Positions 1-6,716 of a stretch of 13,966 nucleotides of DNA are shown here, piece after piece. The position numbers and the translations under genes are program-made. Under the pieces are notes generated by a model. It did no database searches. It was given only the letters and a program-made list of their open reading frames with translations, and was not told where the DNA came from. The stretch comes from Tissierellia bacterium. GTDB lineage: Bacteria; Bacillota_A; Clostridia; Tissierellales; Peptoniphilaceae. The first letter of the stretch is position 1; every line of letters begins with the position of its first letter. The stretch spans positions 1-13,966 of the forward strand of contig JAAYEN010000328.1 of assembly GCA_012728775.1 (NCBI GenBank), in the 5' to 3' direction.

Positions 1-650
1 ATCATATTTTGTTCATTGATTACGTAATTGGGAAGTCCGCTGGAATTTACCAATATATAATTAGTGATGCCTAAGGATTCCAATTTTGCCTTCATCATAT
101 TTACAAAAGAGCTTTCAGTTCCTGCAATATGCTTCGCAAGGGCATTTACTGCATCATTTCCTGAAACTATCATAGCTGCATCTATAAGCTGCTTTACAGT
201 AACCGTCTCTCCTTCTTTGAGTTTAAAAGAAGATCCGCCAATGAGATGGGTTTCTCTATCGATGGTAACTGGGTCATCAAAACTAATATTTCCAGCTTTT
301 ATTTCGTCTAGGGCTACATAAACCGTTAGAATTTTTGTCGTGGAAGCTATGGCGACTAGCTCGTCTATATTGTCTGCTTCTAAGATAGTTCCTGACTTGA
401 AATCTCCAACTAAGTATGTGGTAGTTAAAGTATCTACGGATTTATTGATATGTTTTTTTACTTGTCGTTCCCATTCTGCCAGTCTCTCGGCTTCTTTAAT
501 AGCTTCTAGCTGCTCAGGAGTGAGGACTGGTTCTTCTTCTATTTCATTTATTATTTCCAAAGGTTTTTCAGGCTTTTCTGCTGCCTTGATTGCCATTGGA
601 TTTTGTAATAGAAATAAAAATGCAAGGATTAATAATATTTTCTTTTTCAT
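1..650 (-). CDS. Serine-type D-Ala-D-Ala carboxypeptidase (peptidase S11), 3' part beyond window
   Basis: This is a low-molecular-weight penicillin-binding protein that trims the terminal D-Ala from peptidoglycan stem peptides outside the membrane. I translated the minus strand by hand: 216 residues are visible and the frame stays open to the left edge. Residues 1-24 are a signal peptide (MKKK, then a Leu/Ile/Phe-rich core, Ala-rich end). An acidic Glu/Pro-rich linker follows at about 25-60. The catalytic Ser-x-x-Lys motif is STTK at residues 103-106, and the SxN motif is SGN at 163-165. The KTG triad would lie beyond the window. The linker puts the catalytic Ser later than in compact DacA proteins. 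The ATG is preceded by a modest GGTGA site. The gene starts 50 bases after the abgA-like stop on the same strand and may be read through from it. The family call is firm; the subtype (DacA, DacB or DacF) cannot be set. Confidence 0.9.
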   Translation of the reverse strand, partial: MKKKILLILAFLFLLQNPMAIKAAEKPEKPLEIINEIEEEPVLTPEQLEAIKEAERLAEWERQVKKHINKSVDTLTTTYLVGDFKSGTILEADNIDELVAIASTTKILTVYVALDEIKAGNISFDDPVTIDRETHLIGGSSFKLKEGETVTVKQLIDAAMIVSGNDAVNALAKHIAGTESSFVNMMKAKLESLGITNYILVNSSGLPNYVINEQNM

Positions 651-700
651 ATATTCACCAAATCCATTTTACCATAGAAAATCTAACATTTGTGTTAAGA

Positions 701-1996
701 TTAGTTGAAAATATCGAGAACAGAAGCGCTAAAAACTAGGACTCCCTTTTTTAAAACACTTTCCTCAAAATCAAATCTTCGATTATGAGCAGGTCCATAA
801 GTTTTTGTCGTGATTATCAAAAATGTTCCTACTCCGCCCTTTTCTTGAACTCGTGATAGCATATAGGAAACGTCTTCGGAGCCACCTAAATTATTAAAAT
901 CTTTTTTAGATACCTTCAGTCCTAATTTTTCTGATACGCTTCGTACTCTGTCCATCATGGACTTATCGCTAATCATGGAGCTAGCTTCTCCCATGAGTTT
1001 GTAATTCCATTCTAAATCATGCATATTAGCAGCACTCTCACAAATTCTAAGAGCATAATTTCTAACATAATCGTTAATTTCTGTAGTTTCTCCACGAGTT
1101 TCAATTTTTATTATGGCCGTTTCAGGTATTACGTTTCTACCTGTCCCTGCCTGTGAATATCCTACGTTTATTCTAGTTGCGCCCTTGGAATGTCTGGGTA
1201 TAGCGTAAAGATTTAAAATCGCCGTAGCCATTCCCATAGCCGCATTCTTTCCGATTTGAGGTGAGCCTCCTGCGTGAGATGCCTTTCCAGTAAAGGTAAC
1301 ATCTAGTTTCGTAGTCGCAAGGGCTCCATCAGACCCAGGAATAATATCTTCATCTTCTTCAAAACCAGAGATGTGAGAGCCGAGGAAATATTTCACATCG
1401 TCAAGATGGCCCTTTTCCACAATGGATTTCGCCCCCCTGACACCTTCTTCTGCCGGTTGGAAGATGAGTTTTACAGTTCCCTTGATGTCGTCTTTAAATT
1501 TCATCAGAGTTTTTGCGACTCCCAATCCGATACTGGCATGTCCGTCGTGGCCGCAAGCATGGGCGACATTTTCATTTATTGAAGCGAAGTTACATTTAAA
1601 TGGAATATGCTCATCTGTATCGTCTTCTTCTACTCCAAGAGCGTCGATGTCAAATCGCATGGCGATTACTGGCCCTCCGCCGTTTTTGTAAATTCCCATA
1701 ACTCCAGTTTTGCCATCTTTCATCAAAGGGAGATATTTTGAATTGGGAAATTCTAATAGGGCTTTGTCGTAGAAGTGTTTCATCTCTTCTTCATCTGGAA
1801 GTCCCATTCTGGAATCCAAGTCCAATAAATCTTCTCCGACTACCACTTCGTATCCTAATTCTTCTAGCTTCTTTGCGATAATAGCGGAAGTTCTGTACTC
1901 GTTCCAGCCACTCTCTGCATTCTTGTGAAAATCTCTTCTATTATAAATTAACTCTTCTTCAATTCCGTCTACAAATTTTTTTAGCTCCGAGTACAT
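701..1996 (-). CDS. abgA: M20-family amidohydrolase, p-aminobenzoyl-glutamate hydrolase subunit A-like
   Basis: This is a cytoplasmic metal-dependent amidohydrolase of 431 residues, close to E. coli AbgA (436 aa, as remembered). That protein, with AbgB, cleaves p-aminobenzoyl-glutamate to p-aminobenzoate and glutamate. Shared landmarks include RRDFHKNAESGW (20-31), SRMGLPDE (62-69), HACGHDGH (146-153), FQPAEEG (179-185) and a late PAHN (402-405). Likely metal ligands are C148, H150, E184, H208 and H404, with E183 the candidate general base. The dimerisation (lid) domain lies at about 225-330. I chose the ATG at 1996 because AGGAGG sits just upstream, and because the longer open frame (to 2119) would overlap the dehydrogenase gene and add 41 residues without family similarity. 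It starts 20 bases after the dehydrogenase stop, so the two are surely co-transcribed. No abgB partner is visible; it may act alone or on other N-acyl amino acids. Confidence 0.85.
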   Translation of the reverse strand: MYSELKKFVDGIEEELIYNRRDFHKNAESGWNEYRTSAIIAKKLEELGYEVVVGEDLLDLDSRMGLPDEEEMKHFYDKALLEFPNSKYLPLMKDGKTGVMGIYKNGGGPVIAMRFDIDALGVEEDDTDEHIPFKCNFASINENVAHACGHDGHASIGLGVAKTLMKFKDDIKGTVKLIFQPAEEGVRGAKSIVEKGHLDDVKYFLGSHISGFEEDEDIIPGSDGALATTKLDVTFTGKASHAGGSPQIGKNAAMGMATAILNLYAIPRHSKGATRINVGYSQAGTGRNVIPETAIIKIETRGETTEINDYVRNYALRICESAANMHDLEWNYKLMGEASSMISDKSMMDRVRSVSEKLGLKVSKKDFNNLGGSEDVSYMLSRVQEKGGVGTFLIITTKTYGPAHNRRFDFEESVLKKGVLVFSASVLDIFN

Positions 1997-2016
1997 AACT
2001 TCCTCCTGTGATTTTC

Positions 2017-3282
2017 TTAGTACCAGCCTCTTAGCTTCATAGCCTCTGCCACCCTGCCTACTGAGTACATATAAGCTGCCTTTCTCATGGAAACATTGTG
2101 CTTTTCTTTTATTTCCCAAACATTTGCGATGGCTTGTACCATCATTTCTTCTTCACGTTTTGAAACTTCGTCGTAAGTCCAGTAGTATCCGTATTTATTT
2201 TGTACCCATTCGAAATAGGAGACGATTACTCCACCAGAGTTTACCAAAATGTCTGGTGCCGCTATAATGCCTTTTCTATTTAATACTATGTCTGCATCCT
2301 TTGTAGTAGGTCCGTTTGCTCCTTCTACGATTAACGGCGCATTTATAAGTTCAGCTACTTCTGGCGTAATTGTATCTTCCATAACCGCAGGTACAAGTAC
2401 GTCTACATTCAGTCCCCAAAATTCTTCTATGGAAATTTCTTTCACACCTGGAAGTCCTCTTAGTGTATTGTTTTTGTCTTTTTCTGCTACTGCTTCTTCG
2501 TAATCAAATCCATCTTCTTTATAAAGTGCATAAGAACCCGCTTCCTTGTCCCAATCTGAAATGGCTACGATTTTCGCTCCACGCATTTGGAGATGTTTCG
2601 TAGAAGTTTTTCCTACATTTCCAAATCCTTGGATAGCTATGGTCGCACCTTCGATGGATTTTCCTGTATTTTTAAGTAATTCTCTAATGGAAATGGAGAT
2701 TCCAATTCCCGTAGACTCTTCGCCACCTATAGTTCCGTGAAGTCCCACAGGTTTTCTCGTGTAAACTCCCACAGTTTGATCCCCTTTTAATTTTGCGAAC
2801 TCGTCCATCATCCAGGTCATGGTTTGGATGTTGGTATTCATATCAGGTCCAGCCAAGTCTAGATTTTCTCCAGTGAATGGGAAAACTCTACGAACATATT
2901 CTCTAGCAAGTCTTTCCAATTCCCCCTTTGAAAAATCAATTGGATCTACGATGATTCCAGTCTTAGCCCCGCCTAATGGCAGTCCCACCAAGGAGCATTT
3001 AAACGTCATCCACACTGACAGAGCTTTAACCTCATCCAAATACACCTTTTCGTTGTATCTAATTCCACCTATGGATGGACCTAGAGCAGTATTGTGCTGG
3101 GATCTGTATCCAGTGAAGACTCTCATAGTTCCATCGTCCATTTGTACCGGAATGGAAACTTCTATAACTCTTTCCGGTTTACTAAGTATTTCAAACACCG
3201 CCGGATCTAATCCCAAATCCTCACAAGCGATTCGAACATTCTCCAAAGCCGTATCCAAAGCATTTAACTTATTATCTGACAT
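2017..3282 (-). CDS. Glu/Leu/Phe/Val dehydrogenase family enzyme with altered substrate pocket
   Basis: This cytoplasmic enzyme (421 aa, full family length) should carry out NAD(P)-dependent oxidative deamination of an amino acid to a 2-oxo acid. The whole sequence resembles the NAD-glutamate dehydrogenase of Peptoniphilus asaccharolyticus as I remember it, including the C-terminal MKLRGWY. Substrate-domain landmarks: K95 (WMTFK), catalytic K107 (GGAK) and D147 (GPDMNT). The Rossmann domain has GFGNVG at 219-224. NSGGVIVSYFEW at 348-359 keeps the Ser (S355) seen in glutamate dehydrogenases. Two positions are odd. GPSKGG, whose Lys holds the glutamate gamma-carboxylate, reads GPSIGG (I71, codon ATA). 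GGAKGG reads GGAKTG (T108). Both changes move toward leucine dehydrogenase (GPALGG, GGGKT). It may be a glutamate dehydrogenase variant or a different amino acid dehydrogenase. AGGAGGAG precedes the ATG. It heads the cluster with the abgA-like gene. Confidence 0.85.
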   Translation of the reverse strand: MSDNKLNALDTALENVRIACEDLGLDPAVFEILSKPERVIEVSIPVQMDDGTMRVFTGYRSQHNTALGPSIGGIRYNEKVYLDEVKALSVWMTFKCSLVGLPLGGAKTGIIVDPIDFSKGELERLAREYVRRVFPFTGENLDLAGPDMNTNIQTMTWMMDEFAKLKGDQTVGVYTRKPVGLHGTIGGEESTGIGISISIRELLKNTGKSIEGATIAIQGFGNVGKTSTKHLQMRGAKIVAISDWDKEAGSYALYKEDGFDYEEAVAEKDKNNTLRGLPGVKEISIEEFWGLNVDVLVPAVMEDTITPEVAELINAPLIVEGANGPTTKDADIVLNRKGIIAAPDILVNSGGVIVSYFEWVQNKYGYYWTYDEVSKREEEMMVQAIANVWEIKEKHNVSMRKAAYMYSVGRVAEAMKLRGWY

Positions 3283-3313
3283 TTCTTTCTCCTCCTAAAA
3301 TAACTTAATAGTT

Positions 3314-3344
3314 ATTATATTACATATGAGAAAATTTGTGTAAA
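3314..3344 (-). promoter_or_regulatory. Candidate promoter for the dehydrogenase-abgA cluster
   Basis: Reading the minus strand, a perfect -10 TATAAT lies at 3319-3314. TTTACA lies at 3344-3339 with 19 bases between; using TTACAC instead gives 18 bases. It is about 30 bases upstream of the dehydrogenase ATG. The spacing is slightly long, so the start is tentative. Confidence 0.4.
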
Positions 3345-3434
3345 ATTATTTTAGTGATAATGTAAATTCTAATAAAATTTGACGAATGTTTATTTAAAGT
3401 ACAATAAATTTCACATAAATTCTCAGGAAATATT

Positions 3435-3464
3435 TTGGAACAAAACTTCGGGTATTGATATAAT
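3435..3464 (+). promoter_or_regulatory. Promoter with extended -10, upstream of the frameshifted membrane gene
   Basis: TTGGAA at 3435-3440 is followed after 18 bases by TATAAT at 3459-3464, with TGA just before it (TGn extended -10). The same 30-base block recurs at 6345-6374 with 25 of 30 bases identical, which supports function or shared descent. It lies about 90 bases ahead of the ATG at 3553. Confidence 0.5.
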
Positions 3465-3465
3465 T

Positions 3466-3479
3466 GATTCAAGTGAATC
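3466..3479. promoter_or_regulatory. Inverted repeat over the predicted transcription start
   Basis: GATTCA-AG-TGAATC is a perfect 6-base inverted repeat placed directly after the -10 TATAAT, centred on the expected +1. That is a classical position for a repressor operator. It is not present beside the sister promoter at 6345, so it is specific to this gene. The regulator is unknown. Confidence 0.35.
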
Positions 3480-3552
3480 TGTTTTATCTATAGGATATTA
3501 AAACGAATTTTTGGGAATAAGCATTTTGTATTTTATGAAAGGTAGCTAGTAT

Positions 3553-4826
3553 ATGTCTAGAAAAAATAGAGTATTAAGTTTTTTAAAAGAATTTCCAATT
3601 TTGTCACAAATTATTTTATCTTATGGAATTGGAATTGTTGCAACTTTAATCTATATTATAATTGGAAATAAAAATCTCCATGGACTATTTCCCGGATTAT
3701 TTGTGACGGCATTTTTTATCGGTGCGGCATTTATATATCCTTTAATAATAACAGGGTATCAGTTTATTTTATTTATAAAAGCGCTAAAGAAAAAGGATTC
3801 TAAAAATTTAAAAACAGCTTATGACCTTTGGTCCTTTCTACTATCTTTATTTTATGAGTTTATTTACTTAACACTATCAAAGAGGTGGTCTTTTTTGCCA
3901 ATTGGCACGAACAATTATACAATCGCCAAATCCACACCCCCATTAACCCTGACTTCAGTCTTTCTGTTATGTTTTTGTTAATAATTAGTATTGTAGGATT
4001 TTCAGTTCTCAGGATGAAATCAGTAAATGAACTCCCTCCTCTTATAACAGTTCTGTGTATTTCCTCTACTTATCTGGGGTTGGGATTTATATTGTTTTGG
4101 ACATATCAAATATCTACTTTTGAAAGAATAACAGATTTTTATTTACTTCTGCCTTGTGTTGTAACATTTCTAATCGTGATGAGGACAATTGTAATAAAGG
4201 TAAAAGAATTTAAACCAGATACTTACAAAATGAGCAAAATTGACAGTATCCCAATTTTAAATAAATTGAATGCAGTATTGATGGATTCAAAAAATTGGCC
4301 TGTGTTAGGATTTTTATTTATGCTTCCCATACTGGCAATTGTAATTATGATTTTAATTTTATTTGGTCAATCGCCAAATTCTCTAATAAAAGCATTTACC
4401 GAAACCAGCGACTGGAACTTATCTGGACAAACTTCTCCACAAAATTTATACCACGATGAACATTATCTCTGCACAGTAGCAGCAGGAGGACACAAGAAAA
4501 TAGTCAAACCTCTTAGAAAAGGAATTAGACACGGCAATACAGTAATCGTAAATAGACAACTCCTGGTAGCCAATGCCTTTGAGCAAATACTTGAAGAAAA
4601 AATGCCAAAAGCACACAAAGTGATTCGAGGAATTTATGATAAATACGGCTTTCCCTTGGCGAAATTGATAAATTCTAAATGGATGGCAGATATTATATGG
4701 ATTATAATGAAACCACTAGAATGGGTATTTTTAATTATAATTTATCTATGTGATAAACACCCTGAAGACAGAATAGCTATCCAATACACAGGAAAAACTT
4801 CGATAAATTTTGTACCATACAAATAA
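3553..4826 (+). pseudogene. Frameshifted multi-pass membrane protein (DUF6688-like)
   Basis: Two overlapping frames, 3553-3981 and 3885-4826, read as one protein interrupted by a one-base loss. Frame 1 runs to about residue 109 (YLTLSK). Frame 2 then continues with EVVFFANWHEQLYNRQ. Restoring one A in the CAAAG run near 3878-3881 gives a single 424-residue protein. The N-terminal half has hydrophobic segments at about 16-38, 44-76 and 92-108. Four more follow in the second frame (LLIISIVGFSVL, then three Leu/Ile/Phe-rich stretches). A cytosolic C-terminal domain carries CTVAAGGHKK, VNRQLLVANAFE, YDKYGFPLAKLINSK and MKPLEW. From memory this tail resembles the DUF6688 group; its function is unknown. 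The ATG has only a weak AAAGG site. Either the gene is decaying or the assembly lacks a base. The intact second part argues for a recent event. Confidence 0.65.
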
Positions 4827-4831
4827 TATGA

Positions 4832-4936
4832 GATAATAATATCCAAGACAATCCGGAAATCTCCTTTGAATTGCCTATAAGAATATCTGTATTTGAAGAA
4901 GAAGGTTCCGTTTATATAATATATAAAAACCAATAA
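4832..4936 (+). pseudogene. C-terminal relic of a DUF302-domain protein
   Basis: A 34-codon open stretch without a start, beginning right after an in-frame TGA (4829-4831), encodes NPEISFELPIRISVFEEE followed by VYIIYKNQ and a stop. It matches the end of DUF302 domains as I remember them (DPEI, a hydrophobic LP-containing strand, VVYE-DG-VV). The upstream two thirds of the gene are missing; the frameshifted membrane gene lies there instead. It is a fragment, not a functional gene. Confidence 0.5.
4893..4920 (+). promoter_or_regulatory. Candidate promoter for the methyltransferase
   Basis: TTGAAG at 4893-4898 and a perfect TATAAT at 4915-4920 are 16 bases apart. Transcription would start near 4927, giving a leader of about 29 bases with AGGGGAG at 4942-4948. 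The promoter lies inside the DUF302 relic. Confidence 0.45.
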
Positions 4937-4955
4937 ATTTTAGGGGAGTGCTTTT

Positions 4956-5696
4956 ATGTCACGACAAAATATATACGATAATGATATTTTCTTTTCTAAT
5001 TACAAGAAAATCAGAGATAATGAAAAAAATGCCAACATCTTATTTGAAAAACCTGCTTTATTTTCATTGCTTCCAGATCTTAACGAAAAGGTTATTTTAG
5101 ATTTAGGCTGTGGATATGGTGAAAATTGCATCGAATTTGTCAAAAGAGGTGGGAGCAAAGTTATTGGTATTGATATTTCCAAGAAAATGCTCGAAGTAGC
5201 AATCAAAGAGAATAGTCATAAGAATATAATATACAAAAATATTCCTATGGAAGAATTACATGAACTCGATAACAAATTTGACATTGTTATAAGTTCTCTG
5301 GCCGTACATTATGTAGAAGATTTTAAGGAGCTATCAAATAATATTTACAATTTACTAAATGATGGTGGAGTTTTTATTTTCTCACAAGAAAATCCACTCA
5401 ATACCTGTTTTACTAAAGGTGAAAGATGGACTAGAGATGAAAAAGGCAATAAGATTTTTGCAAATATTTCTAACTATAGCATAGATGGCGAAAGAGAGTC
5501 AGTTTGGTTTGTAGATAATGTAAAAAAATATCATAGAAAATTTTCCACAATATTAAATTCTTTAATAGAATCTGGGTTTACAATAGAAAAGCTAATCGAA
5601 CCTATCCCATCAAAAGAAATTCTTGAAAAGTATCCGGAGTACGAAGAATTAAATCATAAGCCATATTTTTTAATTGTAAAAGTAAAAAAATTATAA
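4956..5696 (+). CDS. Class I SAM-dependent methyltransferase
   Basis: This is a soluble 246-residue protein with the Rossmann-like SAM-binding fold. Motif I is ILDLGCGYG (47-55). The acidic residue contacting the SAM ribose is D73 in GIDIS. Motif II is FDIVISSLAVHYV (108-120) and motif III LLNDGGVFIFSQENP (133-147). The layout fits the UbiE/Methyltransf_11 type, which acts on small molecules, but the substrate cannot be read. The C-terminal 90 residues (a Trp/Arg-rich stretch at 158-200 and IEPIPSKE) are the variable acceptor part. The ATG follows AGGGGAG at 7 bases. It stands alone behind its own promoter, followed 93 bases on by the GyrI-like gene on the same strand. I see no clear terminator between them. 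Confidence 0.88.
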   Translation: MSRQNIYDNDIFFSNYKKIRDNEKNANILFEKPALFSLLPDLNEKVILDLGCGYGENCIEFVKRGGSKVIGIDISKKMLEVAIKENSHKNIIYKNIPMEELHELDNKFDIVISSLAVHYVEDFKELSNNIYNLLNDGGVFIFSQENPLNTCFTKGERWTRDEKGNKIFANISNYSIDGERESVWFVDNVKKYHRKFSTILNSLIESGFTIEKLIEPIPSKEILEKYPEYEELNHKPYFLIVKVKKL

Positions 5697-5758
5697 TGAC
5701 TTGGGAGTTTTTTCTATAAATCTCGTACATAAATTCTAGAGTAATAAATTTCAAATGT

Positions 5759-5767
5759 TGATAAAAT
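5759..5767 (+). promoter_or_regulatory. Extended -10 promoter element for the GyrI-like gene
   Basis: TGATAAAAT matches the TGnTATAAT extended -10 with one change. No good -35 lies 16-18 bases upstream. Transcription would start near 5774, directly before the AAAGGAGG at 5775-5782, so the leader would be very short. Confidence 0.3.
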
Positions 5768-5789
5768 ACTAGTTAAAGGAGGAAGAAGC

Positions 5790-6266
5790 ATGGACATAAG
5801 TATACAAAAGAAACCAGGATTTATAATAGCAGGATATAAAATGGAAGCTATTGACAGTTCCTTATGCCCCCAAGCATGGGAGAAATTATTTGAACAAAAC
5901 TCATTGGAAGATTTGGAAAAAATGGGAAATGGACAAAGTTATGGTGTCTGTTTTGATATTGAAGATGTAAAACATATAAATTATATGGCTGCTTATGACG
6001 TAAAGGATAAAGATCTTGCAGAGAAAATGAATCTAGAAATAATAGAAATTCCAGAAAATGAATACGCAATCGTAGAGCTTAAAGGAGAAGTGCCTAAATG
6101 TATCCACGAAGGCTGGAAATATATAATGGAAGTATTCTTTCCCGAACATGGCTATATGCATTCTGGCGCACCGGATTTTGAAGTTTATAAAGAAGGCGAT
6201 ATGAATTCCTTCGATTACGAAATGGAACTTTGGGTTCCGATAAAAAAGGTAAAATCAACTAAATAA
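5790..6266 (+). CDS. GyrI-like / AraC effector-binding domain protein
   Basis: This stand-alone 158-residue small-molecule-binding domain resembles the C-terminal domain of AraC-type activators and SbmC/GyrI or YdeE proteins. In order: an N-terminal strand (FIIAGYKMEA, 11-20), a helix, YGVCFDIED (51-59), YMAAYDV (65-71), IPENEYAIVELKGEV (87-101), an amphipathic helix, then FEVYKEGD (130-137) and MELWVPI (145-151). E146 in that last strand is the position that usually contacts a cationic ligand. There is no helix-turn-helix, so it is not itself a DNA-binding regulator. Such proteins bind drugs or other small hydrophobic ligands, sometimes as antitoxins or hydrolases; the ligand here is unknown. 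A strong AAAGGAGG lies 7 bases before the ATG. A hairpin terminator follows. Confidence 0.8.
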   Translation: MDISIQKKPGFIIAGYKMEAIDSSLCPQAWEKLFEQNSLEDLEKMGNGQSYGVCFDIEDVKHINYMAAYDVKDKDLAEKMNLEIIEIPENEYAIVELKGEVPKCIHEGWKYIMEVFFPEHGYMHSGAPDFEVYKEGDMNSFDYEMELWVPIKKVKSTK

Positions 6267-6281
6267 TTAAATTGCAAATTA

Positions 6282-6312
6282 ATAAACTCCTCTAAAATTT
6301 CGAGGAGTTTAT
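6282..6312 (+). terminator. Hairpin terminator after the GyrI-like gene
   Basis: ATAAACTCCTC (6282-6292) and GAGGAGTTTAT (6302-6312) form a perfect 11-base-pair stem with a 9-base loop. The following T-rich run is interrupted (ATCTATTCTT), so termination may be moderate. The right arm and loop resemble the hairpin at 10335-10356. Confidence 0.6.
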
Positions 6313-6344
6313 CTATTCTTAATCAATTTGTCCGACAATTTTAT

Positions 6345-6374
6345 TTGGAATAAAACTGTTGGCATTGATATAAT
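6345..6374 (+). promoter_or_regulatory. Promoter copy with no intact gene directly behind it
   Basis: TTGGAA at 6345-6350 and TATAAT at 6369-6374 have the same 18-base spacing and TGA extension as the promoter at 3435-3464. It now opens onto the acetyltransferase-like relic. It could still supply transcripts to the RhuM gene about 340 bases downstream. Confidence 0.4.
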
Positions 6375-6376
6375 AA

Positions 6377-6529
6377 ATATTTAGAAAGAATTGTGACCAT
6401 AGTGATTTTGAGAGTTATAATAATCGGACATTCAGTATCCATAAATCCCTCGGGTTTAAAGAAATTGAATCACATGGAAAAACTATAAATCTAGTTATTA
6501 CAAGAGAAAATTTTTATGGTATTAAATAA
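6377..6529 (+). pseudogene. C-terminal relic of an acetyltransferase-like protein
   Basis: A 50-codon open stretch without a start codon ends at TAA 6527-6529. It encodes SIHKSLGFKEIESHGKTINL near its end. The KSLGFKEIE block is typical of the last helix and strand of GNAT N-acetyltransferases, though a glyoxalase-fold origin is not excluded. The N-terminal acetyl-CoA-binding part is absent, replaced by the promoter copy at 6345. Confidence 0.4.
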
Positions 6530-6541
6530 AGAAAAAAGTAT

Positions 6542-6646
6542 AGTTTTGTTCTCGATTCTGCAACAGAAGCTGATGCCATATTAGTGACAAGTGGATGAAA
6601 AGCCATTGATAATAAGGATTTTGAGCTTCCACAAAAAGTCAAAACT
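6542..6646 (+). repeat. Structured direct repeat, copy A (105 bases)
   Basis: This copy aligns over its full length with 8192-8298 at about 84% identity by hand count, with two one-base gaps. Its ends pair (AGTTTT with AAAACT). Inside are TTCTG-CAA-CAGAA (6555-6567) and a weaker AGTGG...CCATT hairpin (6590-6607). Most differences from copy B lie in the first hairpin, where pairing is nevertheless kept. It lies 70 bases upstream of the RhuM gene. It may be a small mobile-element remnant or a structured RNA element; I do not recognise it. Confidence 0.75.
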
Positions 6647-6716
6647 ATCAAAAATGTCATTTAAGCTTAATAGAACAAGAGAAAGCTATGTAATTAAATG
6701 ATAAAGGAGGAACAAG

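Noticed and set aside
1997..2119. Longer N-terminus for the abgA-like hydrolase starting at 2119.
   Set aside because: The extra 41 residues overlap the dehydrogenase coding region and have no family similarity. The ATG at 1996 has an ideal AGGAGG and matches the AbgA start.
4742..4933. Minus-strand 63-codon frame across the end of the membrane-protein gene.
   Set aside because: It is a shadow of the plus-strand coding tail and DUF302 relic, without a ribosome binding site or protein-like features.
6566..6604. Hammerhead-ribozyme or fluoride-riboswitch-like words (CTGATG, GAAA) in the structured repeat.
   Set aside because: The conserved core does not continue (CTGATGCC instead of CTGATGA) and the required stems do not form. 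For a fluoride riboswitch the 5' half is missing.
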